Shown here: positions 34,001 through 47,677 of the stretch, in pieces
Layout of the letters: every line of letters begins with the position of its first letter
Position numbering within the stretch: the stretch's first letter is position 1
Origin: Hormiphora californensis
Taxonomy: Eukaryota > Ctenophora > Tentaculata > Cydippida > Pleurobrachiidae
DNA: 64,000 nt
NCBI GenBank assembly: GCA_020137815.1
Contig: CM035354.1
Span: 2,371,495 to 2,435,494, forward strand
Direction: 5' to 3'
Program-made: the position numbers and the translations under genes
The notes under the pieces: model-generated
What the model was told of the DNA's origin: nothing
The model's input: the letters and a program-made list of their open reading frames with translations, nothing else
The model's database searches: none

Positions 34001-37000
34001 ATCCATTTCAATTCACAACGCACAGATTTTGCTGAAGAGCAATTTCATGAAAGTTAAAATAATGTCATAATTCCGTCATAACTTGAACGAGACAGAATTA
34101 GAAATTTTCGATACCGTAGCAATGGTCCTGATGGTACTCCCCGTTGATCCACTATGTTTTGTGAAAATATACGGCGGGCCACTCTTACTTTCACCCCTTT
34201 CCATTTAACGGATCATCTGACTAGTGAAGCAATTTAGAGTTTCACACGTGTTTTCCCCCAGGGGTTCAATGTCCGAGATGGTTTCCGTACGTCTTTTCCA
34301 ACGGTAGCAAGTGCTGTCGCAATGGCCACGAAGATACCAGTTGTGGTGGCGGTTGGTTGACCTATTCCAGTAGTTGCTGTCTTGATAGCGACCAAGTCGA
34401 TTGTTCAGGAGATACTTGTCTGAGTTACTATGAAGGTAAGACACTTCTTCTTGATCATTCAAACTGATGTACCTAACTTCAGAACTAATCCATTTTCATC
34501 TCAATACTCAGATACTGGTCTGGTGGAGCTCAGTTATGGAAATGACTACACTTTCACCTGCACAGCTCAAACAGCTCCCCACTCCATGGTGCTCAAACGG
34601 ACCACCCCACAAGATGAAATGATCGTCTTTTACAACTCCACAGCAGATTGGTCAGCAATTGACTCTTCCACTATCAACATCGATAGCAGTGAAGACGAAT
34701 TCCTGGAGATCAGTATTGATAAAGACACCGAACAAGTTGAAATGTACTTCTCTACCAGCACCTCAGGGACTGCCTTCCTCAAGTTGATTGACCTTTCTTC
34801 CTCGCCTTCCATCGCCATGCCAAGTGGATGCAGCGGGGCATCTTTCCAGTGGCCCAACCTTTTAACTTCAACGAATGGCACCCAAACTCTTGCCATTTAC
34901 CTCTCTCAATCAGGAATCAGAGTTTATTGTAACGACACTCTTGTAGCAAGTCTCTTTTTCAAGGAACTCGGAAGTTCGTGTGAAACGACGTTTTCTTCTA
35001 TAATCTCGAGTACTGGATCCTACCCTGTCACTTTTGATGACAGCACTACTAGCTCAGGAGTTACTACCCGTGTCAACGCAGCCGTAAAAACTGCCCAAGC
35101 ATCCATAACCGACGCAACCTTTGAACCGAGAGGAATTTACGAGTGTTTTTACTTTTCGGTTAGCGACTCGACTACTCCTTCGGCATACAAATCCCTCGAT
35201 CTTGTCATAGTGTCTCCTGTCACCGTCAGTCTGACTGCCAGTGAAACAAATGTTCAAGTCAGTAACGGAGGCTCACTGGGTAGTACTGTCACTCTAACAT
35301 GCACCGCACAAGGAGGTACGTCAATGGAAAACTCTTTCCTCAACATTATGATCAAACACTTATTTTCTCTCAGGTCGAGAGCCCCACTATGTTGCACTGA
35401 CCAGGTCACTGACGGGCACTTCACTGGTGGAGTACCAGTCAGACACAGAGGATAATAGCTGTGCTAGCAATGGCACAACCGTAACCTGCACTTACACCAT
35501 CATATCTATGGGTAAGCCGAATAGTACTCACTGAAACTAAACAACAAGCTAAATATAAAATACTTTTCAGATTATTCTGACATCGGGCGCTACTACTGCC
35601 AGGGGATGAACTTTGGGACAGATTCAAAACTTAAAACTGCAACCACGACCTATGATTTGAATTCAGAAGTCAACCACACAGTCTCAATATCGGTTGGGTA
35701 CGTTGATCTAGGACTCGAAAGTCCAACATTTTGATCTTTTTGATCTTACATTTTGACAATTTAGATCAAGTGTTCAAGCTGCAGTGGGAGATGAGCCAAT
35801 TACCGTTACCGTAACAATTGAAGGAAATCTCCTCCCGGAAAATATCACCATTTACCAAAACTTTGAAAACATGTAAGTTTGACAATGCTTTCCTACGAAA
35901 ACAGTTCTTCAATGATGATATTTTGCGTAGATACACTTGGGACAAGACAACGAACGAAACTTGCACGGCCTCCGACTACTATCACATGACATGTTCATGG
36001 GTGCTGAACTTTGAAGATACCACTGATGCTGGCACTTGGATTGTCTACACGTCACAGGAGCCCTTGGATCTGGTTCTTAGTTCATCTTATGAGCTGTTCA
36101 ATCACGTTAGGGTGACTGTCTATGAAGAACCTACAGTTCAGTTGACTGGTAAGAATAAATGAACACGATTTTCGATTACATATTTAACAGATTTAGAGTT
36201 TCACACGAATTTCCCCCAGGGGTTCAATGTCCAAGATGGTTTCCCTACGTCTTTTCAAACGGTAGCAAGTGCTGTCGCAACGGCCAGGAAGATACCAGTT
36301 GTGGTGGCGGTTGGTTGACCTATTCCAGTAGTTGCTGTCTTGATAGCGACCAAGTCGATTGTTCAGGAGATACTTGTCTGAGTTACTATGAAGGTAAGAC
36401 ACTTCTTCTTGATCATTCAAACTGATGTACCTAACTTCAGAACTAATCCATTTTCATCTCCATACTCAGATACTGGTCTGGTGGAGCTCAGTTATGGAAA
36501 CGACTACACTTTCACCTGCACAGCTCAAACAGCTCCCCACTCCATGGTGCTCAAACGGACCACCCCACAAGATGAAATGATCGTCTTTTACAACTCCACA
36601 GCAGATTGGTCAGCAATTGACTCTTCCACCATCACCATCGATAACAGTGAAGACGAGTTCCTGGAGATCAGTATTGATAAAGACACCGAACAAGTTGAAA
36701 TGTACTTCTCTACCAGCACCTCAGGGACTGCCTTCCTCAAGTTGATTGACCTTTCTTCCTCACCTTCCATCGCCATGCCAAGTGGATGCAGCGGGGCATC
36801 TTTCCAGTGGCCCAACCTTTTAACTTCAACGAATGGCACCCAAACTCTTGCCATTTACCTCTCTCAATCAGGAATCAGAGTTTATTGTAACGACACTCTT
36901 GTAGCAAGTCTCTTTTTCAAGGAACTCGGAAGTTCGTGTGAAACGACGTTTTCTTCTATAATCTCGAGTACTGGATCCTACCCTGTCACTTTTGATGACA

Positions 37001-40000
37001 GCGCTACTAGCTCAGGAGTTACTACCCGTGTCAACGCAGCCGTAAAAACTGCCCAAGCATCCATAACCGACGCAACCTTTGAACCGAGAGGAATTTACGA
37101 GTGTTTTTACTTTTCGGTTAGCGACTCGACTACTCCTTCGGCATACAAATCCCTCGATCTTGTCATAGTGTCTCCTGTCACCGTCAGTCTGACTGCCAGT
37201 GAAACAAATGTTCAAGTCAGTAACGGAGGCTCACTGGGTAGTACCTGTTACTCTAACATGCACCGCACAAGGAGGTACGTCAATGGAAAACTCTCTCCTC
37301 AACATTATGATCAAAAACTTATTTTCTCTCAGGTCGAGAGCCCCACTATGTTGCACTGACCAGGTCACTGACGGGCACTTCACTGGTGGAGTACCAGTCA
37401 GACACAGAGGATAATAGCTGTGCTAGCAATGGCACAACCGTAACCTGCACTTACACCATCATATCTATGGGTAAGCCGAATAGTACTCACTGAAACTAAA
37501 CAACAAGCTAAATATAAAATACTTTTCAGATTATTCTGACATCGGGCGCTACTACTGCCAGGGGATGAACTTTGGGACAGATTCAAAACTTAAAACTGCA
37601 ACCACGACCTATGATTTGAATTCAGAAGTCAACCACACAGTCTCAATATCGGTTGGGTACGTTGATCTAGGACTCGAAAGTCCAACATTTTGATCTTACA
37701 TTTTGATCTTACATTTTGACAATTTAGATCAAGTGTTCAAGCTGCAGTGGGAGATGAGCCAATTACCGTTACCGTAACAATTGAAGGAAATCTCCTCCCG
37801 GAAAATATCACCATTTACCAAAACTTTGAAAACATGTAAGTTTGACAATGCTTTCCTACGAAAACAGTTCTTCAATGATGATATTTTGCGTAGATACACT
37901 TGGGACAAGACAACGAACGAAACTTGCACGGCCTCCGACTACTATCACATGACATGTTCATGGGTGCTGAACTTTGAAGATACCACTGATGCTGGCACTT
38001 GGATTGTCTACACGTCACAGGAGCCCTTGGATCTGGTTCTTAGTTCATCTTATGAGCTGTTCAATCACGTTAGGGTGACTGTCTATGAAGAACCTACAGT
38101 TCAGTTGACTGGTAAGAATAAATGAACACGATTTTCGATTACATATTTAACAGATTTAGAGTTTCACACGAATTTCCCCCAGGGGTTCAATGTCCAAGAT
38201 GGTTTCCCTACGTCTTTTCAAACGGTAGCAAGTGCTGTCGCAACGGCCAGGAAGATACCAGTTGTGGTGGCGGTTGGTTGACCTATTCCAGTAGTTGCTG
38301 TCTTGATAGCGACCAAGTCGATTGTTCAGGAGATACTTGTCTGAGTTACTATGAAGGTAAGACACTTCTTCTTGATCATTCAAACTGATGTACCTAACTT
38401 CAGAACTAATCCATTTTCATCTCCATACTCAGATACTGGTCTGGTGGAGCTCAGTTATGGAAACGACTACACTTTCACCTGCACAGCTCAAACAGCTCCC
38501 CACTCCATGGTGCTCAAACGGACCACCCCACAAGATGAAATGATCGTCTTTTACAACTCCACAGCAGATTGGTCAGCAATTGACTCTTCCACCATCACCA
38601 TCGATAACAGTGAAGACGAGTTCCTGGAGATCAGTATTGATAAAGACACCGAACAAGTTGAAATGTACTTCTCTACCAGCACCTCAGGGACTGCCTTCCT
38701 CAAGTTGATTGACCTTTCTTCCTCACCTTCCATCGCCATGCCAAGTGGATGCAGCGGGGCATCTTTCCAGTGGCCCAACCTTTTAACTTCAACGAATGGC
38801 ACCCAAACTCTTGCCATTTACCTCTCTCAATCAGGAATCAGAGTTTATTGTAACGACACTCTTGTAGCAAGTCTCTTTTTCAAGGAACTCGGAAGTTCGT
38901 GTGAAACGACGTTTTCTTCTATAATCTCGAGTACTGGATCCTACCCTGTCACTTTTGATGACAGCGCTACTAGCTCAGGAGTTACTACCCGTGTCAACGC
39001 AGCCGTAAAAACTGCCCAAGCATCCATAACCGACGCAACCTTTGAACCGAGAGGAATTTACGAGTGTTTTTACTTTTCGGTTAGCGACTCGACTACTCCT
39101 TCGGCATACAAATCCCTCGATCTTGTCATAGTGTCTCCTGTCACCGTCAGTCTGACTGCCAGTGAAACAAATGTTCAAGTCAGTAACGGAGGCTCACTGG
39201 GTAGTACTGTTACTCTAACATGCACCGCACAAGGAGGTACGTCAATGGAAAACTCTCTCCTCAACATTATGATCAAAAACTTATTTTCTCTCAGGTCGAG
39301 AGCCCCACTATGTTGCACTGACCAGGTCACTGACGGGCACTTCACTGGTGGAGTACCAGTCAGACACAGAGGATAATAGCTGTGCTAGCAATGGCACAAC
39401 CGTAACCTGCACTTACACCATCATATCTATGGGTAAGCCGAATAGTACTCACTGAAACTAAACAACAAGCTAAATATAAAATACTTTTCAGATTATTCTG
39501 ACATCGGGCGCTACTACTGCCAGGGGATGAACTTTGGGACAGATTCAAAACTTAAAACTGCAACCACGACCTATGATTTGAATTCAGAAGTCAACCACAC
39601 AGTCTCAATATCGGTTGGGTACGTTGATCTAGGACTCGAAAGTCCAACATTTTGATCTTACATTTTGATCTTACATTTTGACAATTTAGATCAAGTGTTC
39701 AAGCTGCAGTGGGAGATGAGCCAATTACCGTTACCGTAACAATTGAAGGAAATCTCCTCCCGGAAAATATCACCATTTACCAAAACTTTGAAAACATGTA
39801 AGTTTGACAATGCTTTCCTACGAAAACAGTTCTTCAATGATGATATTTTGCGTAGATACACTTGGGACAAGACAACGAACGAAACTTGCACGGCCTCCGA
39901 CTACTATCACATGACATGTTCATGGGTGCTGAACTTTGAAGATACCACTGATGCTGGCACTTGGATTGTCTACACGTCACAGGAGCCCTTGGATCTGGTT

Positions 40001-43000
40001 CTTAGTTCATCTTATGAGCTGTTCAATCACGTTAGGGTGACTGTCTATGAAGAACCTACAGTTCAGTTGACTGGTAAGAATAAATGAACACGATTTTCGA
40101 TTACATATTTAACAGATTTAGAGTTTCACACGAATTTCCCCCAGGGGTTCAATGTCCAAGATGGTTTCCCTACGTCTTTTCAAACGGTAGCAAGTGCTGT
40201 CGCAACGGCCAGGAAGATACCAGTTGTGGTGGCGGTTGGTTGACCTATTCCAGTAGTTGCTGTCTTGATAGCGACCAAGTCGATTGTTCAGGAGATACTT
40301 GTCTGAGTTACTATGAAGGTAAGACACTTCTTCTTGATCATTCAAACTGATGTACCTAACTTCAGAACTAATCCATTTCATCTCCATACTCAGATACTGG
40401 TCTGGTGGAGCTCAGTTATGGAAACGACTACACTTTCACCTGCACAGCTCAAACAGCTCCCCACTCCATGGTGCTCAAACGGACCACCCCACAAGATGAA
40501 ATGATCGTCTTTTACAACTCCACAGCAGATTGGTCAGCAATTGACTCTTCCACCATCACCATCGATAACAGTGAAGACGAGTTCCTGGAGATCAGTATTG
40601 ATAAAGACAAGGAACAAGTTGAAATGTACTTCTCTACCAGCACCTCAGGGACTGCCTTCCTCAAGTTGATTGACCTTTCTTCCTCACCTTCCATCGCCAT
40701 GCCAAGTGGATGCAGGGGGGCACGTTTCCAGTGGCCCAACCTTTTAACTTCAACGAATGAAACCAAAACCCTGGCCATTTATCTCTTTCAATCAGGAATT
40801 AGAGTTCATTGCAACGACATCATGGTAGCAAGTCTGTTTTACAAGGAACTCGGAAGTTCCTGTGAAGACAATTTCGGTTCGACAATTTCGAGTAACGGAA
40901 CGTGGTCCTGTAACATTCGATACCTCTACAACATCATCTTCTGCAAGATTCAGAAGAAATCAAGCTACGAAAGAAGCCGAGGCAAAATTAGAGGAATCAA
41001 ATTTTCTTGATCGAGGAAATTACCAATGTTACACTACGACATACAACATGTACGGGTGGAGTGAGGTTTCAAGTCTGGTATCAGCGAGAGATAATGTCGA
41101 AACAGAAGTAAGGGAAATGTCAATTTAACCTCTGCTATCCGGTATTGTCACCTTATTTGTGCTACTAAGTTGTGTAACCTTCTCTCTCATTTCAGGTTAT
41201 CAAATCACCAACATCGGCCCTAACCCTGTCTAGTGGAACAACGGTTACATTCACTGCCACTGACTCTGTGCCGACTCACTTGCATCGTCAGTGCGGGGCG
41301 TGAACCAGACCTGATTCAACTAAAAAACAACAATGAGCTCGTCGCTAGTACAGATACAGTTGTTGATTTCTGTCAATACTCTGGTATAGTTATACACTGA
41401 TCCCAATCAATCAAATCAATCTGATAATGACAGAGTAGCTTATTGATGATTCATGATTCAATATATATACCCATTATAATGACCCGCTGATTTCTTTCAG
41501 AATGGACTGAGCTAACATCAGACTTGGTCGGAGTAAAGATGGTATGGGGATGGGAGGAATTACCGATCGAGATAAAAACTAACAGTTCAGACAGTTCCAA
41601 CAGCATTCAGATAAAGGCTTATGACTACAGATGAGAATGAGATAGGAGTGTTGGAAATTTTCTAGAAACTGTGGCAACCTTATACCCTGAGTGACTGTGA
41701 GGATAGCAAACATACCTTCTCCACCACCCCACCCTCGATCGATGCAAGAGTTTGGACGATTCAAAAATCGGAAGATTACTTCACAATTCTGGTTAACAGC
41801 AACCAAGTTGTGAAAATTGATCTGGATGGAGCCTCCAATTCGGCTTGCTCTAACACTTGGTCAGGGAAAAAGGTGGCATATCTCGAGATTCCCAGCTCCG
41901 ACACTGCCACTGTGTACTACAGATCCCCTGAAGGTAAACTGAAAGTGTAGTCACAGTTTTACTTGAGTATTTTATAAAGGACATCACAGAGCGAGTGTGC
42001 TCTGTGAGGGTTCAGTAAGGAAAGACTTTCTAGATCTATAACATGAACCGACCGAATCAGGAAATACTGGTCCCTGATTGGCTGATAACCAGTCACGTGA
42101 CCTAAATAACGAGATCTGATTGGTTGTTTACTTGTTTCGGTCGGTTCCTGATCTATAACACTTGTTCCCACAGCGTGGAAGTGCGTGTTTGATATTCCCC
42201 GTTTCCGGGATATCAACGAGGGCCTTTACTCGTGTGAAGTATGGAGTAGAGGGTATGAAACCGCTCTCCAGCATGCATCGAGTGAGATTAGATTGTTCTT
42301 CTATGATGCCATCACTCTGGATCTTTTCCCTTCATCCAAACAGCCAGATCTCGAGGTAATGCTGAGTCAATTACACAATGATATAGGAGAGGATAATGTT
42401 GAATCAATTCTTACAACACGCTTCTAACTCTTTCTCCCAAGGTCGAGTACGGTACGGCCTTTACCATGGTATCAGTGATACAGAGCGACGAGGAGCCCTA
42501 CAAGATCTGGGTGGACTTTGTGGAGCTTTGGAATAATGCCACCTTCAGCTGGGACTGGACCCCACTTTCTACAACAGGGGTCCGCTGTCAGGGCTCCAGA
42601 CTGTTCAGGATTTGTGAGCTGACATTCTTCACCGTATCCTGGACTGACGAAGGTGAGCCAAGACTATTGACATGTTTCTGACAGAGCAATGATTGGTGAA
42701 ACGTTTGTTATGTAGAGCCGGACAATATTCATTATGCTGAATCTTCCCCTAGTGTTCCTCACTGTGATACATAAACTCCAACAGGTCATTACACTTGGAG
42801 TGCATCGTATACGAGCCCACTGGGGGTCAATGAAACTGCCAGCAAGTCGCTCGATCTGAGAATCCTGAAGGACATCACCGTCGATCTATCTACGGTAGGA
42901 TTGGAGCTAGTAAAGGAAGAACTAACGTGTTTTAATCTTTTTACATCTTACAGAATCTGACCACTGATGTGGAGACGCTGTATGGAACGATATTCTCCGT

Positions 43001-46000
43001 GACCTGTATCGTGGAGGGTGGAAGACAGCCGTACTACCTGGAAATATGGATGGACCATGTGAATGGAAGCAGACAGGACCTCATACTCTACGAGAAGGGG
43101 AGTGGTGCGGTGCCCAGCCAAGTCACTGTTGAGGATCACAAACTAACGGCAATCTACATTGTCAACAGTAGTGTATACAGTGATCACGGTCGTTACTTTT
43201 GCATGGGTAAGGAAATATAACCTCACATGATCACCCTGATTTGTATTTTCCACACCCTTCTGATTCACACGATTGATATAGAAAGATTGTAACGCTAACG
43301 TATAGGTAAAAACCGTGGCCGGGATAGTGAGGTATTTACTAAGGTTGATTACGAGGATATCGTTGTTGTAAAGGACATCACTGTCAGCCTGGATTACAGC
43401 GACAGTGATTCTGCTGTAGGATACACCATGCTAGGATCAAGTTATAACTTTACCTGCTATGTAAACGGTACGTGATCAATATGGTTTTAACTTTTGCCTA
43501 ATCCCTTTCATATAAGAAAGAAGTTAGTTTCTAATTCATTCCTATTCTCAGCTGGTCGAATACCAATGTGGGTGGAGCTAAGATTTGAAGATGGGACTGT
43601 GATTGAGAGCACGGATAACCCTGAATTCTGTACACAAACGGACGACAACTCCATGACGTGTCTGTACGAGTCGGATACTGGTCACTACAAGAATCGTGGA
43701 GACATTAGTGAGGGGGCATGGTACACAGACGAGGGTCTTTACTATTGTTGGGTAAAGAACAGTGCGCTGGAGAGCGATGTGTGGTCACAAGTCAGCAACT
43801 CACAGGAGATCCTACTCGGTATGTTGTCAATCGTAACTCGGGACAATTGTAAACACATGGCATTAGCCAGAAAGTAGAAACTGACTTCATTATATCGTGC
43901 TTTAAAATGCTTTTAAATCCATGTTGCCACAGGATTTGCAGTGGACGTTCAGATTTCACCATTTGATATGACGGAACACTACATCTACAGTCCGATGACA
44001 ATATCATGCTTTGTTGAAGCAGCACCCTGCCGCAACTGCTGTCTCTCTCATTACTCCACAGTACGTAGCTTGGAGGTTAAATCCGCTCTTCCATTGTTTA
44101 TCTCCCTCTTTCTCTACCCCCTTTCTTCCTAGTCTCTCTCACTCTTCTCTCTCTATCTATATCTCGTTCCCCACTACAGAAAAGGAGTAAAAACATGGGA
44201 GATAGGAGAGTACAACGGGTTGGAGTGCGTCAACACGATGGATAGCCACTTTGTTGTCTGTGAACATGTCATCCATGCTCCCTCCTACATTGACGAAGGT
44301 ACAGTGACCGATCAATTATTGTTGTGGATGTATCTTACAGCTTACTTTCTCATTTAATATTATGCGTGTGTAATTTCCAGGTCAATACACATGTAATGCG
44401 ACCAATACCTTCCCTGATGCCTCTGTGAACAGCGATAACTCATCAGTTGATGTCTACATTATGCAGGACATAGCTGTATCTCTACTCCGATACCCTATAG
44501 AAGATTTCGAGGTTCAGAAGCATGCTTCCATGTCCTTGACGTGTATTGTTGAAGGAGGGAGAGAGCCTCACTATCTCAGGCTGAAACAGAAGAACATTCT
44601 CAACCAGACTACAATTCATGCCCTGTATGATGCCGATAACGGTATCAGTGATAGTAATGTGATCTTCAGCGATCACAGTGTAGAGCAAGAGTATCATACT
44701 GCTACCTACATTCACAGGGTACGAGTTCACTTTGTTTAGACTTTAGAGCTATAGATATTTTCTGATACCTAAGTTGTTTATGGGTCACTTTATTCATTTT
44801 CCCCCTGCCAGGTTCCCAATACAAACTACACCGACGGGGGAATTTATACGTGCAAAGGGAAGATTTATCAAGCCGGACACCGGGAGATATTCGACATCCA
44901 AAACAAGACTGTCATTATAAGTAAGTCAAGCTGATTCATTGTAGTGTACACATCAACCCTAAATATATTTCTCAAATCTCAGTAAGCAAAGAGAAGAAGC
45001 AAGTTTTCAAAAAGTTTTGAAAACTTGCTTTTTCTCTTTGTAGCAAGCTCTCCAACTGGATAGAGCACTCACGCAAGATCATTTTTCTATTTCTCAGTAA
45101 GCGATGTGAGGATAACAGAATATGAGAATTACTACGTAATGTGGGGGTCGAGTCTGGAGATACAGTTTATGGTGGATGGGGGTAGAACACCCTATCTGAT
45201 CGAGGTCTCCCACCCTAACCACGAGACTTTCATCAAGTATTACAAGGGCAATGACACTCACTGTCAGAATCATGGAGTCAACTGGAAGGAGTGCAAGAAA
45301 ACCATTGATGTCATTGACTATAGTCACGAGGGAAGGTAGGAAGTCCATTGTAGAAAACCATTGATGTCATTGACTATAGTCACGAGGGAAGGTAGGAAGT
45401 CTATTGTAGAACACCATTGATGTCATTGATTATAGTCACGAGGGAAGGTAGGAAGTCTATTGTAGAACACCATTGATGTCATTGACTATAGTCACGAGGG
45501 AAGGTAGGGAATTGTAGAAACAGAACCACCATCAAAATTAGTAAAGCTGGGAATCAATATTCTGACGGATGTACATTTCCCGTTCAGGTGGAATATCACC
45601 GCTAAGAACAGGGCAACTCACGAGAGAGTTCTTGCCACAACTGTGATGTTCAACATCACCGTCTACAAACCGATGGAGACCTACATTACACCGAGTAAGA
45701 AATAACAGACCGTAATTTACAGTTTTCATACATCAGGTCAACATTCAATCCTCTCAATTCCATATTTTAGGACAGGTGCAGTTCTGGTGCAGTTCAGATC
45801 TCCCCAGATTTATTCAATCTTATTCCATCTGCATCCCAGGTGTCGCAACGGATATCACATGGGGTACAGACTACACTATAACGTGCAATATTAAATCTGG
45901 AAGACCGGCCTACGAGATTCGACTAGAAACACCGCCTGATAGTCGTCTAGGTAAGTAGTTTGCTTAGATTCAAACCCTTCAATGATTATAACCGTGAATC

Positions 46001-47593
46001 AAGAACTTGAAACAAACTCTTCCCAGGCACCCAGAAGTGGGATCCACACAACTCGAGCAATTGTCACGTCGTGAACTACAACAAAACCTTCGCATGGCAA
46101 CATGAATACGAGTGCACGTGAGTCTGTTTGTTTGTTTGTTTGTTTGTTTGTTTGTTAAAGACGTCTTAGGAACCTGGGATACTGAGTTCTCCCCCTCATC
46201 TTGGTCTACTCTGATAGTATTTTCATGCTAGCCTTGATGGAAAATATAGGGGAGACCCCAGTAACTCAGTCTTACTCCAACCGACATACACGATACCCAG
46301 TGGTACCCTTGTTGGTACCGAACACAGAGTCTGATGCGGGCGACATCGCTGTCCTGGGTATCGTGCCGGATCTTGAAGTGTCTCCGACGTGGAGGGATTT
46401 TGGAAGAAGTGGGAATCGGGAAGAATAGAAGAGAGAGGTTGAGGAGCACATTTCTGATCTGAGAGGTCCCCATGATGACTCGAGGACAGTCGGGGAGATC
46501 AGAATGGCTATAATGGAGGGTGGATGTATGAAGGATTATCGTCCGTTGTAGTTAAGTCAAGACATAGTTCCTGTAACAGTTGGAGGGTAAGGTATATGGG
46601 AAAGGGAAGTGAACGGAGTGGATATAGTTTTCATGAATATATTAAATGGGTGGAAGCTGTGTGTGCTTGGCTGATCGTGGTAGAGCGATATGGCTGTCAT
46701 TCCAGTTAACACTGCATTACAGAACCACCAGGAGATTTTGGGCCGTGGTAACCATAACCTGGGTGGTAGGAAAGGTGGCGGGCGTGGAGATAGCAGCCAG
46801 GATGCGACGGATCTTATCATGGCTTCTATTTCCTTGTGAGTTGGGATGCAAGAACAGATATACGAGTACAGGACAGGGGAAAGACCTTATAATATAACAT
46901 CGAGATGTATATTAATATATATATGCCTAAGGGGGGGGGGGGGAAGGGAGTAAGGTAGGGTAGGAGAGGATGGGAAGGTAGGGTGAATTGGGGTAGAACC
47001 AAAGAAAATAACAAGATTGGAAAAAGAAGTGTAAAAGAAAAAAGTACAGTCGAGTCAGAAATAGAGTCACAAAAATACGAGTGCGCGGAAGTCAATGGTG
47101 TGAAGGAACTTGAGAATGGGTCTGGCATCGATGATGAGAGTGAGTGGAGAGTGAGTGGAGGTGAGTTGTGAAAAGAGAGATCCGGCTGGCTCCTACTGAA
47201 TTACAGTAGTGAGAGTGAGTGAAATGAAGTAATGGACGGACTAAATCTAGTAATGGGGATGGTAGTCTGGAACTGGGATACAGAAGATAAGAAGAAAGTG
47301 GGATGGTAGGGAGCCTAATAGGGTTAAGCGGTGGATACCAGAAGGGGTAGAGAAAGAGATAACAGACTGGGGCAAGATGGGGAGATGAAGAGAAGGAAGA
47401 GAGAGTAAGAACTAAAACAGGAGAGAGAAAGAGATGAAAAAGGAGAAAGGGACGGAAATAGGCTGGAGCTGGAAGAGATGAAGAAGAGAAAGAGAGAAAC
47501 TGCTAGAAGAAAGTGGCGGGAAAGAAAAATGCCGCCTAACGAGGAGAAAGGGGGAAAGAGAGGGAGATAGAGGGGGGGAAAGAAAAAGGGGGG

Positions 47594-47677
<84 letters not shown>

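Noticed and set aside
30376-38817. Repeated minus-strand frames of 62-88 residues at each module
   Set aside because: Antisense shadows that recur only because the receptor modules recur; no coding signature.
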